DNA of 64,000 nt from Azolla caroliniana (GCA_043228905.1 JBHGNT010000022.1:8432001-8496000), one strand, 5' to 3'. Numbered from the stretch's first letter, positions 29,800 through 41,874 are shown. Translations and numbers: made by a program. Notes: generated from the sequence alone by a model not told the origin.

Positions 29800-30310
29800 C
29801 AATCACATTGCTTATAGCCATATTTGACCTATGAAGACAATAATTAAATCTCTCCCTCTTACACAAGGATATAATGTGCAATCTAAATTGCAATGGTCAT
29901 GAAGAAAAATCCTAAGCTTCTAGAGTCACTACCCAATTGCATACATAGTGTGTGAATACCTTTCACTTTTAATATTATAGGTCATATTTGAGCTTTGAGA
30001 ATGATAACAAAATCCATCAATCTTATCTCTATCATCAAAAGTTTCCACGTGCATAAAAAAGATGTACAACGGAAAAAAAAGACCCCACATGACATCAAAC
30101 TTTTGTGGTTGGATGCTACATTCCTCATAATGTGTGTAAAAATATTTTACTTTTAGTTTCATAAATCATATTTGACCTCAAATAATGAAATATACCAATA
30201 TTATCTCTACCATCTAAAGTATGCACATGCATAGAAAATATATAAGACTTATTAGAAAGGCATGACATGACATTCACATTTTTGTAGTTGGATGTGACAT
30301 TCCATAATAT
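29800..30310 (+). repeat. Degenerate ~170-180 bp tandem units
   Basis: Three imperfect units anchored by CATATTTGACCT, CATATTTGAGCT and CATATTTGACCT at about 29820, 29987 and 30170, each followed by an ATAATNAAAT and TCTCTACCATC-like stretch and by ATGACAT...TTTTTGTAGTTGGATG. The unit also resembles the outer edge of the inverted-repeat arms, so one dispersed family is likely. Confidence 0.6.
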
Positions 30311-31130
30311 TTCCAACTTTTATGCCTGTTTAGATCTAGACCAATCTTTTGTCAATCCAAACCCAAGAGAAAGTACATGCATCTTTTTAGTTTGGAGAAA
30401 CCTTATGGTAGATTTGTTGAATGTTATGATAATTGAACTCTTATGGAACTCTTATGGAATTCTGTATAAAGTGCAATCAAATTCAAGAAATATGCTCTAT
30501 TAAGGCTCTCTTTCGCACATGCCTTCTTACTTTACTATTCAAGATATATGCATCGTGTAGAACATCTTTAACCTATCAAGACTAAAACGCTCAAATGTAT
30601 AAAAAAGGAAGTGAATGCTTAGATAAGTAATATGATCGTGCACTGCAACATGTCATGGCCCACAATTGGTGTACAAATTAGTCCAAAACTTTATATAAAA
30701 AGGGGAATTTAAATAATGCAAACAATTATAGGATAATCAAGGTTGATTATCCTATAGATGTGTCATGGAAGTGAACCCAAGTGCATGAACTTTAAAGAGA
30801 ATGACAAAAAGGCTTATGGAAAAATTGTTTTAGAAAATTATTATAGCACTATAGATAATTTTATAATGAAAAAACTCTCTTTCAAAGGTAAATGATTATA
30901 TTATAACTTCATAAACATTAGATTTTGAAAAGTTTTTGCTAAGGTGCTTAGTGAAAATCTTTAGGGATACATGGAAGAAGTTGAGATACTAAGTGAATCT
31001 ATGCTTGTAATTTCTCATTTCAATGAGAAGCTTTTATGTCGTGTGCATGGGAGATGGAATTTCAGATTTTTACCACAACTATTTGGTGCTCAATAATGAT
31101 GCCAAACCTCACCAACTCTCTCTTTTTCAT
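30311..31130. other. No gene recognised, AT-rich
   Basis: Short frames only (for example 30288-30503), without motifs. No repeat or LTR boundary is seen. Confidence 0.45.
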
Positions 31131-31480
31131 ACATTGATGAGTGTGAGAAAATGGTTGAGAAGTTCATAAAATAAAAGGACATTGAAGAAGCTACCATTGG
31201 GAATGTGGATATCATGTGTTTGTGGAGCTATTTAATAATGCTTTAGTAGATGCCCAAAAGCTTTCATTTGTATTAGAAAACTCATATATGCAAAAAAACA
31301 TTCAATGTTAATATGTCTAAAACAAAGGCCATACTTGTGGAGCTGAAAACAATACCTCAAGACATGGCAAGAACTAGGAATCCATCATATCAATTGAGTT
31401 ATTTATAACTTGTTCAATACTACTCAAATATCAAGCAAGAAGCAAATTGTGGAGAATATGATGCAAGACACCTTGGACAA
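31130..31480 (+). pseudogene. Possible decayed LINE RT segment
   Basis: Translation pieces VFVELFNNALVDAQKLSFVL, then NMSKTKAILVELKTIPQ and RNPSYQL resemble the stretch after the catalytic YADD box in a group of plant LINEs (V-N-x-S-K-T-K-A pattern). Stops and frame changes are frequent. The match is by eye, so this is a weak call. Confidence 0.35.
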
Positions 31481-32237
31481 ATTTATCCATACAATCAAAT
31501 ATATGAATGGAATCAATAATGCTCTAATATGAGGTATATTTGCTGGCATTAGCCAGAGAACAAGACCCAAGATGAATTGCTTTTGATAGTCAAAAGCATG
31601 TTGTGAACTTGGGTGATACATGATAAAGAAAGCAAATGTGTTAGAAATTACATCCAAGAAGCTTGCCATTGACTCAATATTTGAGCTTAGTAGAAGTAAG
31701 CAAGGTTCTTAGTATCATTAGACAACAATTTACAAGTGAAAACTACAATAACCACCATTTGATTGTGATATTTTAAGGAAATCACAAGATTTCGTTGAAC
31801 ACAAAAATTTAACCAAATCTTGACCTAATAATTATCCTTGCTCAAAATATTCTACAATTGTTACTAGCTCATTTTGCTTGCTATTTGTTTAAAGGTTATA
31901 CTCCACAGGCGATTGAAGGACATCATTGTGCCAACTCCATGTGTTTTCACTAAGTGCATGTCTTTGTCTTTATGGGATTATGGCTTTACGTTGAGATCAC
32001 TCTTTTTGGGATTCAAGGTCACCACATAAACTTTTGATGGAGAATCACACAATATTGGTTGTCAAGCACTCTTATGTTGGATCTAGGTGTTGGCACCAAG
32101 CTCATGTCATGTCTTTGTCTCTACCGAGTTTTGTGTCCATATAAATATCCTAAATTGAGGAGTTTCACCACCTTGCCTATTAATGGTGAATTGATCAAGA
32201 ATGCATGTCAAGAATTCTCGAGCTAGGAGCTTGCGAA
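31480..32237. other. No gene recognised
   Basis: AT-rich flank of copia D with only short frames. Nothing supports a gene. Confidence 0.45.
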
Positions 32238-32698
32238 TGTAAACATGCGGAAGCGTTAGAAAGAACCGGCTCAGCCGGATAGCAATAGAGAATAAGAGGT
32301 TTAATGGAGAAGCTTAATACATAGAGAGAGTATACACAGGAGAGATAGAGAGAGCAGAACGTAAACATTTATTCAAAATAACTCCACAACTCTATACATA
32401 CAACGTGCTAAACAACACTTATTTATACAAGTCCATAAAGGACTGATAGAAGTACTGACAGGTACTTCAATATTCCTACGCGCGACTTACACTAACTATG
32501 AGACAATGATTACCTAGTAGTCTAGGCTACTACTAGGCTTCCGGTTCTCACTCGAATCCGGCTCTCCGATACGTCTCCCGATCCGGCTGATTGTTTGCAG
32601 ATACCATCCGGATACCGATCCGGCTCATCCTTCCGGATGCCGATCCGGCTCAGGCTTCTTTAGCCGATCCGGATCCGGTTGAGCTTGCTCGCTCAACA
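32238..32698 (-). repeat. Copia D 3' LTR
   Basis: Minus strand TGTTGAGCGAGCAAGCTC (32698) to GCATGTTTACA (32238), 461 bp if the left end is right. A purine tract GAGGGGGAG sits just upstream (32707-32699) as a polypurine tract. It contains CCGGAT-rich repeats near 32580-32680, as in other LTRs here. An alternative left end at 32268 would leave GAACC on both flanks but lacks the CA terminus. Confidence 0.75.
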
Positions 32699-33110
32699 CT
32701 CCCCCTCAAGCTCAACTTGAGGTCGGATCTTGGTGTTGGTGTTCGTGGCAGCCGGTTCCTCTACGCGTCTCCTTTTGGCGATGCTCCGCCTTGCTTGCGC
32801 TCCTCGTCCGGTCCGGTTTTGTTTGCTGCAACCCTTTTGGTTATGCGCACTTCGACCTCCTCGGTCGGCTTGTCTGCTCAACAAACCCATTTCATCTCCC
32901 TCATTGCTGTGACTCCAACGCTTGTCGACACAACTCTTGTCGGCCCATTTCAGCTCCCTCGCTGCTCTACCTTCTATTTCCTTCGATTCGTTCCAGCTCT
33001 TGTCCGAGTCGGTGTTCTCTAACTCGTCTTCTAGTTTCAGGCCCTTCTCCATATCAGACCATGTTCGGGTCTTGGCCTTCTTCTTCCCGTGTCGCGAAGA
33101 TTCGAGCACG
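32699..33110 (-). pseudogene. Copia D C-terminal tail
   Basis: Hydrophilic Lys/Arg/Glu-rich tail (frame 32693-33109: SSRHGKKKAKTRTWSDMEK, then KSWNESKEIEGRAARELKWA) running into the polypurine tract and LTR. It would be the end of the D polyprotein or a spacer after RNase H, cut off from it by E-B. No known motif. Coding status is uncertain. Confidence 0.45.
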
Positions 33111-34749
33111 TGTGTTACTTGGGCGGGACCACGGGGGTCTTGGACTAGGGAGTACTCAAGGGATAGAGAAGACCCGAGGTTTGCTTTACGACAATACTAC
33201 TTCCCGACCCCTTCTCGAGCAAGGTCTCGTTGCCCTTTGTTTTGTGAGGCCGGTGGCTCTCGTTGATCACGACTCGTCGACCTTTCGAGATCACTGCACG
33301 AGCCAAGTGACCAAACGGGTACAAGCAAGATGAGCACACAACATGAACGCACAAGGGGACGATAACACAAACACGAATGTCCGTACGTCTTTATGAGGAG
33401 GAGGGGTACATGGGCAAGCCCGAACGCTCCCTCGTCACGAGACGACCGAACGTACAAGGAAGACACAAACACACGCACCAAATGCTCATATGCCTTTATG
33501 AGGAGGAGAGGTGCATGGACAAGCCCGAAACGGTCCCTCGTCTCAAGGCGGCCGAACGTACAAGGAAGACACACACACACACAAATGCTCGTACGTCTTT
33601 ATGAGGAGGAGAGGTGCATGGGCGCGCCCGAAACGCTCCCTCGTCACAAGACGGCCAAACGTACAAGGAAGACACGAATAAAGAAAGAAGGAGAGAAAGA
33701 AACACGAATGATATCGACCAAAGAGATAAATACGTGTTCGATTCCAACGCAAGAGGACCCTTTATAAAATAGGGTTTTGTTTACAATAGCAACTTATAGT
33801 TAACCACAAGTTCAATCAAAACATAAATATTAAATGCCCTTGGAGACAAAAGCAAATCCGAAATACTGTGCATTGTCGGGATTGGGTTCTTGCATGATAT
33901 TGGCTAAAGAAATAAATATGTGTTCGATTCCAACACAAGAGGGCCCTTTATAAAATAGGGTTTGATTACCATGTGGCAACTTCTAGTTAACAACAAGATC
34001 AACAAAACATAAATACTAAATGCCCTTAGAGACAAAAGCAAATCTGAACACGAAGAAGATGAACACACGAGCACCACCAAAATGCCAATCCCAACGAACC
34101 ACAACCAACCGAATGGTGAGCACATGGGCTCGCAACGACGAACGGGGCAGAGCAACGTCGAACCAACGAAGCTTGGGCTCACGAGCACTTCGAGTGCCGA
34201 CGCAAAGAAGACGAGCCCGTGGCAATGGGGGGATGAAGGGGTATGAGATGAAGAGAAGTGGTGAATAAGGAGATGAAGAGCTTCGAAGGAAAATTGGCAA
34301 TAGTCTCTCCTCCTCCCCAAAACGTCCTCCCGAATGAGCCCCCCTCGACCTCCTCTATTAGGAAAAGAAAGAAGGGGGGGTCGCCAAATTTGTCTTCAAT
34401 GAAAAAGGAATAAAATTCCTTATAAATCACTTTGCATTGTAAGTCCAAATTTAAACCATGCACCTCTAGCTAGTAGTCAATGTAACTATCTACTAGCCCA
34501 ATAACTCTCTCTTATATAATATATAATTCTATCTCTATAAATTCATAGCTTGTCTCCCCTTTACCTTTTATCTCTCCTCTCTCTTACTTTTTGCACGAGC
34601 TTCTATACCCCTTTTTCACCCTTTCTTTTCCTTTTTATTTTGCATATGCACAATTAATTGCTTTTGTGTGCACACACATTGCACATGCACATTTTTGACT
34701 GCCACCTTTCGCCGGTTTTTCCCACTCTCGAGCACGCCACATCACGACA
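33111..34749 (-). mobile_element. Composite element E, copy B, inside copia D
   Basis: Inverted relative to E-A and much shorter (1639 bp). It matches E-A at both ends and in the 34000-34740 block (E-A 9021-9780). It holds three units of the 105-bp array, two tandem copies of a ~160-bp segment (33705-33860 and 33893-34050), and between them a 34-bp scrap of LINE-B (33861-33894). It lies between the RNase H of D and the D tail. No target duplication found. Confidence 0.75.
33371..33690 (-). repeat. 105-bp tandem array in E-B, three units
   Basis: Reverse-oriented units of the array at 11612-12610, recognised by ATGAGGAGGAGAGGTGCATG and ACGCTCCCTCGTCACAAGAC. Unit starts are spaced about 105-110 bp. 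Confidence 0.9.
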
Positions 34750-35961
34750 CCAATTGGCTCTGTCCTTCTTGACTCTGCCGTCGCTGCCACTCGTTCCGTC
34801 TTCCTTGGTCGACTTGACTTCCTTTTTCCCTTTGTCTCCCCCTTTGTTGGTTCTTTCTTCCTCTCCGGCTCCTTGTCCGGTGCCCTCTGTTCGCTCTCCT
34901 TTTGTTCCCCTCAAGTGCGGCACGTCGAGATGCTGAACCCCAAACATTTCCGTGAAGTGCTGCAACTTGTCCGATCCGAGCGGTTTGGTGAAGATATCGG
35001 CATCTTGCCAATCCGTCTGAACATACCGAAGTTCAAGTTGACCGCTCAAAACCCGCTCACGCACGAAGTGATAATGCACTTCTATGTGCTTTGTCTAAGC
35101 ATGGAACACGGGGTTCTTGATGAGTTGAATGTTGCTCATGTTGTCATAGTAGATCAGTATCGGGGTCGGTACCTCAATCTGCAGGTTTTGCAACAGTCGC
35201 CGAAGCCAGATGGCTTCACAGGTGGCATTGGTAGCACCCCGGTATTCAGCCCTAGTGCTCGACAGAGCCACTGTTGTCATCTGTATATCCGACTAGCTTC
35301 CCACCTATACCGTGTTGGTATAACAGTCCCCGATCCTTCGTGCCACTAACATATTGGAGTATCCGGTGTGCGCACTGAAGGTGCGCACTGAAGGTGCATG
35401 AACTGGCTGATCACTTCGACCGGGTAATTGAGGTCGGGTCGAGTGATTGTTAGGTATATGAGGCTTCTGAAAATTATTCGGAACCATTTCTCATCGCAGG
35501 CTGGTCCTAAGTTGGGACAAAGCTTCTGGTTCCGGTCCAGGGGTGTGGAGACAGGTTGGCATTCCGTCATGCCGAACTTGTACAACATATTCAACACATA
35601 GTGTCGTTGTGAGAGCAATATGTTGTCGGGGGTTTGGATCACCTCGATCCCAAGAAAATAATGAAGGTCCCCCAGGTCCTTCATTTCAAATGCGTCCGAC
35701 AGTTGGGACTTTACTCAGCTGATTTCATTGAGTTCGGATCTGGTGATGACCAAATCATCTACATAAAGCAAGATGCAAACCAGACCGTCCGGACCTTGCC
35801 GGATGAAAAACGATGAGTCGGATTTAGAGGTCACAATACTCAACCGGTGCATAATCCTTGAATTCCAAGCTCAGGGGGCTTGTTTTAGACCATAAAGTGA
35901 TTTCTTAAACCGGCACACCGCCGACTTGTTCATCTCCGATTGAAAACCGGGAGGTTGGATC
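34750..35961 (-). pseudogene. Copia D RT second half and RNase H
   Basis: On the minus strand, starting at the C insertion site: QPPGFQSEMNKSAVCRFKKS and LYGLKQAP, then VCILLYVDDLVITRSELNEI with the YVDD catalytic pair at about 35755. Then MKDLGDLHYFLGIEVIQTP, LIYLTITRPDLNYPVEVISQ, SSTRAEYRGATNATCEAIWL of RNase H, and VQTDWQDADIFTKPLGSDK. Several frameshifts and stops; the frame has at least four breaks. It ends in a low-complexity Glu/Lys tail at E-B. Confidence 0.92.
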
Positions 35962-36493
35962 TGTAGAGTAATGCACGGAATATTGCTCGGCCACAACCGA
36001 GTAGTGAAATCACTTCTGTAAGAATCAAACACAGAAATGGGAAGTGGAGAGTACACAAAGAAAAATGACACAGGATGTTTACGTGGAAAACCCTAATAGG
36101 GAAAAATCACGGGAGCCCACTGACTCCGAACTATCACTATGAAGAGAAAGGGGTACAATCAGAGACTCGGAGGCAACGGGCTCGAGCTCTGTTTCTTCGC
36201 ACAGTGGTGGTTACGACCGAGTATCGCTTTGTATCTCTCTCTCTCTCTCTCTCTCTCTGTGTACAACAGTTACAGAAATATGACAACACACACATATCAT
36301 ACTAAAGTGATTGCCCTAAGTCATATTTATAGTTATATCAACTTAGGGCTATTTACAAAAATAGTCTCAATGGGCTTATTCAAGACATATTTACAAATCT
36401 GTCTTCTCTTCTGGTTCTCACCGGGTCTCCTTCGGTTTCCGGATCTCTTTCAGTTCTCACCGGATCCCATCCGAAGAGACCGATTTCCCAACA
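35962..36493 (-). repeat. Copia C 3' LTR
   Basis: Ends TGTTGGG...TCTACA; contains a CT tract (36234-36259), GGTTGTGGCCGAGCAATATTC near its end and TAAATATGACTTAGGGC, a TATA-like start region. It differs from the 5' LTR in length (12 bp) and at scattered bases, so C is older than H. Confidence 0.95.
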
Positions 36494-36515
36494 ATCTCCC
36501 CTTTCACTCCGGTAT

Positions 36516-38394
36516 GGGATGTCCTGTAAGTCCGATCCGCTTCTGGCATGCGTCCAACTTGTCGGGTGTCAGCACCTTGGTCAACATATCCGACCCGTTC
36601 TCCTCAGTGTGGATCGTCGTCACCATGAACTCTTGATCTTCAACTCGCTCCTGGATCTAGTGGTACTTCCGTGGTTGACAACACAACCGTCTTCTGCAGC
36701 CTTGACTGCCACGAAACGGCTCCCCCTACATAGGTTATGACATATCCAGAAGTTGACCGGCTGGTGTTCACATCAGCCGACATATCCGAATCGGTAAAGC
36801 CTTCCATGAGGGGTTTACCGAAGCCGAATCGAAGGCACATACTCGAAGTGCCCTTCAAGTACTGGAGTATCCATTTTACCGCATTCCATTTCTCTTTTCT
36901 GGGGTTGGTCATGAATTGACTCACCACTCTGATTGTGTATCCATTATCCGGCCAAGTACACACCATTGCGTACCTCACGCTCCCGACTGCAGAGGCATAT
37001 GGAATCTTCATCATATCCACCTTCTCTGCCTTTGTCTTCGGGCTTTGCTTACCGGATAATTTGTAGTTTGTCGGGAGTCTCGATCCGACCGGTTTTGCTT
37101 CTGACATGTTAAACCACTGAAGCACCTTTGTCACATACTTTTCCTGTGACAGCCACAATTTCTTCTTCGACCGGTCCCGGATGATGTGCATCCCCAGTAT
37201 CTATCTTGCCGGACCCAAGTCTTTCATTGAGAAGGTCTGGTTAAGGGCCTTCTTCAGCATCTGTATCTTGACTTGGTCTTGTCCGACGATCAACATGTCG
37301 TCCACGTACAGGAGCAATATCAGGAAATCTCCTCCATCAAATTTCTTCACAAACACATAGTGATCAGCCTGCGTCTTGTGGTACCCTTGATTGGTCATGA
37401 AGGAGTCAAACTTCCGGTACCATTGCTGGGGAGCTTGCTTCAGTCCGTATAAGCTCTTCTTTAGCCGGCACACCAGGTGCTCCTTCCCTTTCTTCTCAAA
37501 TCCTTCCGGTTGATGCATGTAGATCTCTTCTTCGAGGTCTCCATGTCGGAATGCCGTCTTGACGTCCAGTTGCTCTACCTCGAGATCCATGCTTGCCGCT
37601 ATGCCCAATATCGTCCGGATGGATGTCATGTTTACTACCGGGGCAAAGATCTCATCGAAGTCCACTCCTTTCTTCTGTTGGAAGCCCTTCACCACGATTC
37701 GGGCCTTATACCTTGGTGGATACACCCACTTGTTCTGGAGTGCCCTCTTTCCTTTCGGCAACTCCACAAATTCGTATGTGTGGTTCTCATGCAGGGAATC
37801 CATCTCATCCTGCATGGCATTCAACCACTTGCGGCTATGGGTGTCCCCCCTTGCTTCTTCAAAGCTTTCCGGCTCCCCCTCATCGGTTAGCAACACATGC
37901 TCTGCATCCGGAAATCTTCGGGGGGCTTTTCTCTCCCTGAGAGGATATCTCCGTCCTTGGTTTCTGACTGCCGGTTCCTCCGTCTGTTCCGAATCCGAAT
38001 CCGATTCGGGATCTTGGCCGGTTCTGGTGTCTTCTTCTTCTTCTTCTTCTTCGGTCGGTTTGGTTTCTTGTCTGAATCTGGCCGGTTCGTCGAGTGTCAT
38101 CTGGTTGCCGGCTAACATCCGGTTTTCAACCGGGTATATCCTTTTGTCCTCAAGCTCGTTTTCAATGGATGATCCGGAATTCGTTACCTTCTTCTCTGAC
38201 TCCCAGTCGGCGATGGTCCTGTCTTCCATGAAGACTATGTCCCGACTCCGGAACACCTTTTTGTCGACCAGATCCCACACCCGGTAACCAAACTCATCAT
38301 CGCCATATCCAAGGAATATGCATGGCCGGGACTTCAGATCGAGCTTTGCTCTCTTGTCCTTCGCCACATGCACGTATGTGAGACACCCGGACAC
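36516..38394 (-). pseudogene. Copia C integrase C-terminus, RT and RNase H
   Basis: On the minus strand: YVHVAKDKRAKLDLKSRPCI, an acidic linker and PLRERKAPRRFPDAEHVLLT. RT follows: RIVVKGFQQKKGVDFDEIFA, VEQLDVKTAFRHGDLEEEIY, KKSLYGLKQAPQQWYRKFDS and LLYVDDMLIVGQDQ. A stop at 37201-37203 follows, then KDLGPAR...GMHIIRDRSKKKLWLS. RNase H breaks at VVLSTTE, from which about 170 bp are missing, and resumes at DQEFMVTTIHTEENGSDMLT before the stop near 36516. The linker near YPPRYKA also lacks a few codons relative to H. Confidence 0.93.
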
Positions 38395-38399
38395 CTTCA

Positions 38400-39325
38400 G
38401 ACGCCACTAAGACCCATCCTTACTGGTCCATACTTTCTGCGGTAAGTCTCCGTCCAAGGGTATTGAGGGTGATCTGTTTATCACATAGGTCGTCTTCATC
38501 AGCGGCTCAGCCCAAAATTTCTTGGGTAACTTGGCATGTGCGAGCATGCTCTAGACTCTCTCTCTCCATTATGGTCCAGTTCATCCTTTCGGCCAACCCG
38601 TTTAGTTCCGGTGTCTTCGGCACGGTGAATTCGAGCTAGATTCCTCTCGACTAGCAGTACTCCTCGAACTGCCCTCGGTATTCTCCTTCGTTATCTGCTC
38701 GAACTGCTTTCAGCTTCCGTCCGATTTCTCTTTCCACTCTCGTGTGGAGCTCCTTGAAGACGGATAACACTTGATCCTTCGTCTTCAATGGTGAGACCCA
38801 CAACTTCCGGCTGTGGTCATCTATGAACGTCACGAAGTACTGTGATGTAGCATGTGACTTCGTGTCAACTTGACACACATCGGTATGCACTAGCTCCAGT
38901 GGTGCATTCCATCTCATCGGTGGTCTTGACCGAAAGGAGGTGCGGTTTTGCTTGCCGGCCAGACAGTCGGTGTACTTCTCAAGTTGCACGTCCTTCACCG
39001 GAATGAGGTTGCCTTTGGCAAGCCTCTTCATCCCCTTCTCACTCATGTGACATAGCCTTTTGTGCCAGAGCTCACCAGCAATGTCAGATGCTACATTCAC
39101 TTCTTCCCGACATATCCGGGCATTCATCAAGTACAATCTGTTGAACTTCCGAGCTCGACCCACTATTAAGCTCCCTTTGCAGAACTTCATGACACCGTTC
39201 CGGATGCTACCTGTGTAGGCTTCATCATCTAGCCGGCCGGCTGATATCAGGTTCAATCGAACCTCCGGAACGTGTGGGACATCCTTTCTCAGCAACTTGC
39301 ATCTGGTTGATGTCATCAACAACAC
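38400..39325 (-). pseudogene. Copia C pre-integrase and integrase core
   Basis: Minus strand: LRKDVPHVPEVRLNLISAGR, GELWHKRLCHMSEKGMKRLA with the HHCC zinc domain closing at KYTDCLAGK, and ELVHTDVCQVDTKSHATSQY with the first catalytic Asp. Then KAVRADNEGEYRGQFEEYC with the second Asp; the Glu lies beyond the stop, near PELNGLAERMN at about 38600. The frame breaks there and again before 38394. Confidence 0.92.
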
Positions 39326-39343
39326 ATCTCCTATGCTGATAAT

Positions 39344-40372
39344 TCAACATGTCCCTTCATTCCCCATCTGGACACAACTATGCTCACCGACTGTGTAGGA
39401 TGAGAAGCATTTCCGGTCCGGGGTAAGGTGGAATGACGCTCCAGAATCAACAACCCATGTTGTCTCGTCGATGACAAGGTTCAACTCACTCTCCTCAGTG
39501 ATAAGCATTACTTCTTCTTCAATTGCCGCGATCACCGTCGTTCCCTTTCAGTCTGGTTCTCACCAATCCGAATCATTTCGGTCTGGTGACTTCTTCGAAT
39601 TCGTACTGTTGGTTCCCTTCTCCTTTCGAAAATGCCAATAGTTCTTCTGGAAGTGCCTTGGCTAGCTACAATAGAAGCAAGTTGCCCCCCCCCTTGACTT
39701 TGACCATGTCCCCGACTTTTCCCAGTTCTGGGGACTCCGATTCCTTTGTCTTCCGCGTTCCGATTCGGTAAGGAGGGCTTTGGCGTCAGAGATCACCTCC
39801 TTTTCTTTCCGACCCGCCTCCTCATCTAGCAAGCTTGACTTGACCCTTACTAGGGATAACTGTTTTCCTTCCGACCCGACGTTGTCCAACGTGACAACTA
39901 ACGTCTCCTAGCTATCCGGGAGGGAACCGAGCAGGAGTAGAGCAAGTACCTCATTGGCGAGAGGTACTTCCAACGAGGTTGCTTGGTGTATCAGCCCCTG
40001 GAAGGCATTCATGTGTTCCGCCATACTGGAGCCGTCTTGGTACCGGAGCCTCACTAGCTTCCGAAATACTGAAACCTGATTAACACCATTCTTGTTTTGG
40101 AACATGATACCGATGTTCTCCCAGAGTTCATGAGCCTTGCTCTCTTCATCGAAGTTTTTGTACATGCTCATGTCAATGAAGCACCGGATGTGTGCCGTCG
40201 TCTTCATGTGCATCACCTCCCACACCGTGGCGTCAATCTTATCTGGTCTCTTGTCCCCGAACAGAACCGACAACCAAAGATCTTTAACCACCACCATGTC
40301 CCTCATCTTCGACTTCCACACTGAGTAGTTGGAGCTAGTGAGCTTGAACATGCCGCCAAAAGATTCTTCCAT
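39344..40372 (-). pseudogene. Copia C gag, zinc knuckle and protease
   Basis: Likely start Met 40372 (MEESFGGMFKLTSSNYSVWK) just past the primer-binding site. Gag reads LWLSVLFGDKRPDKIDATVW, MSMYKNFDEESKAHELWENI and EVLALLLLGSLPDS, then stops; the frame continues through NRSPQNWEKSGTWSKSRGG to TCFYCS, where the knuckle reads CxxCS instead of CxxCG. The protease reads WVVDSGASFHLTPDRKCFSS at about 39440 with intact DSGA. Short frame breaks at 39908 and 39535-39662. Confidence 0.92.
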
Positions 40373-40401
40373 TTTCTGTGTTGTTCGCTCTGATACTAGT
40401 T

Positions 40402-40945
40402 TGTAGAGTAATGCGCGGAATATCGCTCGGCCACAACCGAGTAGTGAAAACACTTCTGTAAGAATCAAACACAGAAATGGGAAGTGGAGAGTACAAAAAG
40501 AAAAATGACACAGGATGTTTATGTGGAAAACCCTAATAGGGAAAAACCACGGGAGCCCACATACTCAGAACTATCACTATGAAGAGAAAGGGGTACAATT
40601 AGAGACTCGGAGGCAACGAGCTCGAGCTCTGTTTCTTCGCACAATGGCGGTTACAACAGAGTATCACTCTATATCTCTCTCTCTCTCTGTACAACAGTTA
40701 CAGAAATATGACAACAACACACACATATCATGCTAAAGTGATGGCCCTAAGTCATATTTATAGTTATATGAACTTAGGGCTATTTACAAAAATAGTCTCA
40801 ATGGGCTTATTCAAGACATATTTACAAATCTGTCTTCTCTTCTGGTTCTCACCGGGTCTCCTCCGGTTTCCGGATCTCTTCTGGTTCTCACCGGGTCCTC
40901 TTTATTCATCACCGGATCCCATCCGGAGAGACCGATTTCCCAACA
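40402..40945 (-). repeat. Copia C 5' LTR
   Basis: 544 bp partner of 35962-36493. The minus-strand transcript would start downstream of TATAAATATGACTTAGGGC near 40757 and run toward gag. It contains an extra TCTGGTTCTCACCGGGTCC-type unit near 40880-40910 that accounts for most of the length difference from the 3' LTR. Confidence 0.95.
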
Positions 40946-40950
40946 GGATC

Positions 40951-41715
40951 ATATAGACTCGTTCTTCAAGGTCACCTTGAAGAAACACATTTTTCACGTC
41001 CATTTGGTGAAGATGCCACCCCCTTGCCGCAACAACCGCGAGTACCACACAAACCGTCGTCATCTTCGCTAATGGAGCAAAGGTCTCGTCGTAATCGATT
41101 CCGTGGGTTTGTGCATATCCCTTCGCCACTAACCGGGCCTGGTACTGGTTAACCGAACCGTCGGCATTGTACTTTACCTTGTACACCCATTTGCAACCAA
41201 TCGGTTTACAGTGTCGGGGAGGGTCAACGAGGTCCCATGTGTCGTTGTCATCGAGTGCCCGCATTTTTGCTTCCATAGCGGCACGCCAATTTGCGTCCTT
41301 TGCCGCTTCTGCGTAGCTCTCCGACTCACGCACTTCCGCCACTTTGTTCATGTACGCATAGTGATGCGCCATGTACTCATTGTACCCATACCGCGTAACG
41401 AGGTTCTTCATGGGAAGACCGACGTAACTTGGTATCATCCGGTTTGGGGCCCTTCTTGGCCGGTTCGGACTTCGTTCCCGAAGATCTGCCTTCATCCTTT
41501 CCGGAGTCGGATGCGCTCCGATCCGACTTAATGTTGCTGGTTTTGTATTCCGACATCTTCTTCTTCCCCTTCTCTTTGCGCGTGAACCGTCTCCTCGGTT
41601 CCTTGTGCGGGGAGAGAATGACAGAGTCTCCACTACTCGCCGGTTCTTCATCTGACTGGTCATTTTGACCTAGTCGCTCATTTGGTCCGCTCAACCAAAA
41701 CGATTCCGGACTCAC
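40951..41715 (-). pseudogene. Copia D linker and RT first half
   Basis: Minus strand: a charged linker, then LVTRYGYNEYMAHHYAYMNK, YAEAAKDANWRAAMEAKMRA, DNDTWDLVDPP, CKPIGCKWVYKVKYNADGS, YDETFAPLAKMTTVCVVLAV and LHQMDVKNVFLQGDLEERVY. This is the N-terminal half of the copia RT with its first Asp (MDVK). It stops at the GGATC insertion site of C and continues at 35961. Confidence 0.93.
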
Positions 41716-41874
41716 TTCTAGAGTCTCCAGCTCGTCCTCTTCTATCTGGACCTCCTTGGACTCACTAGCCTCATCTTCCGGAATCGGCTCTTCGTCAGGA
41801 GTTGGAGTCGGTAAGGAGTACCATAATGCCGACTCATCAAACTCGACATCTCGACTTACTCGGACCTGCTTAGT

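Larger units (their letters stand above)
35962..40945 (-). mobile_element. Copia C, complete nested element, TSD GGATC
   Basis: LTRs of 532 bp (35962-36493) and 544 bp (40402-40945), both TGTTGGGAAATCGG to ACTCTACA on the minus strand, flanked by GGATC at 35957-35961 and 40946-40950. A primer-binding site (TAGTATCAGAGC, one mismatch to the usual TGGTATCAGAGC) follows the 5' LTR at about 40399-40388, and GAAAGGGGAGAT precedes the 3' LTR. All copia domains are present in order but broken by stops, frameshifts and a deletion in RNase H. Confidence 0.97.

Noticed and set aside
32263-32267. GAACC as a target duplication of copia D (also at 43395-43399)
   Set aside because: Would require an LTR end without CA; an end at 32238 with TTTACA fits the lineage better. 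A 5-bp match in this span can occur by chance.
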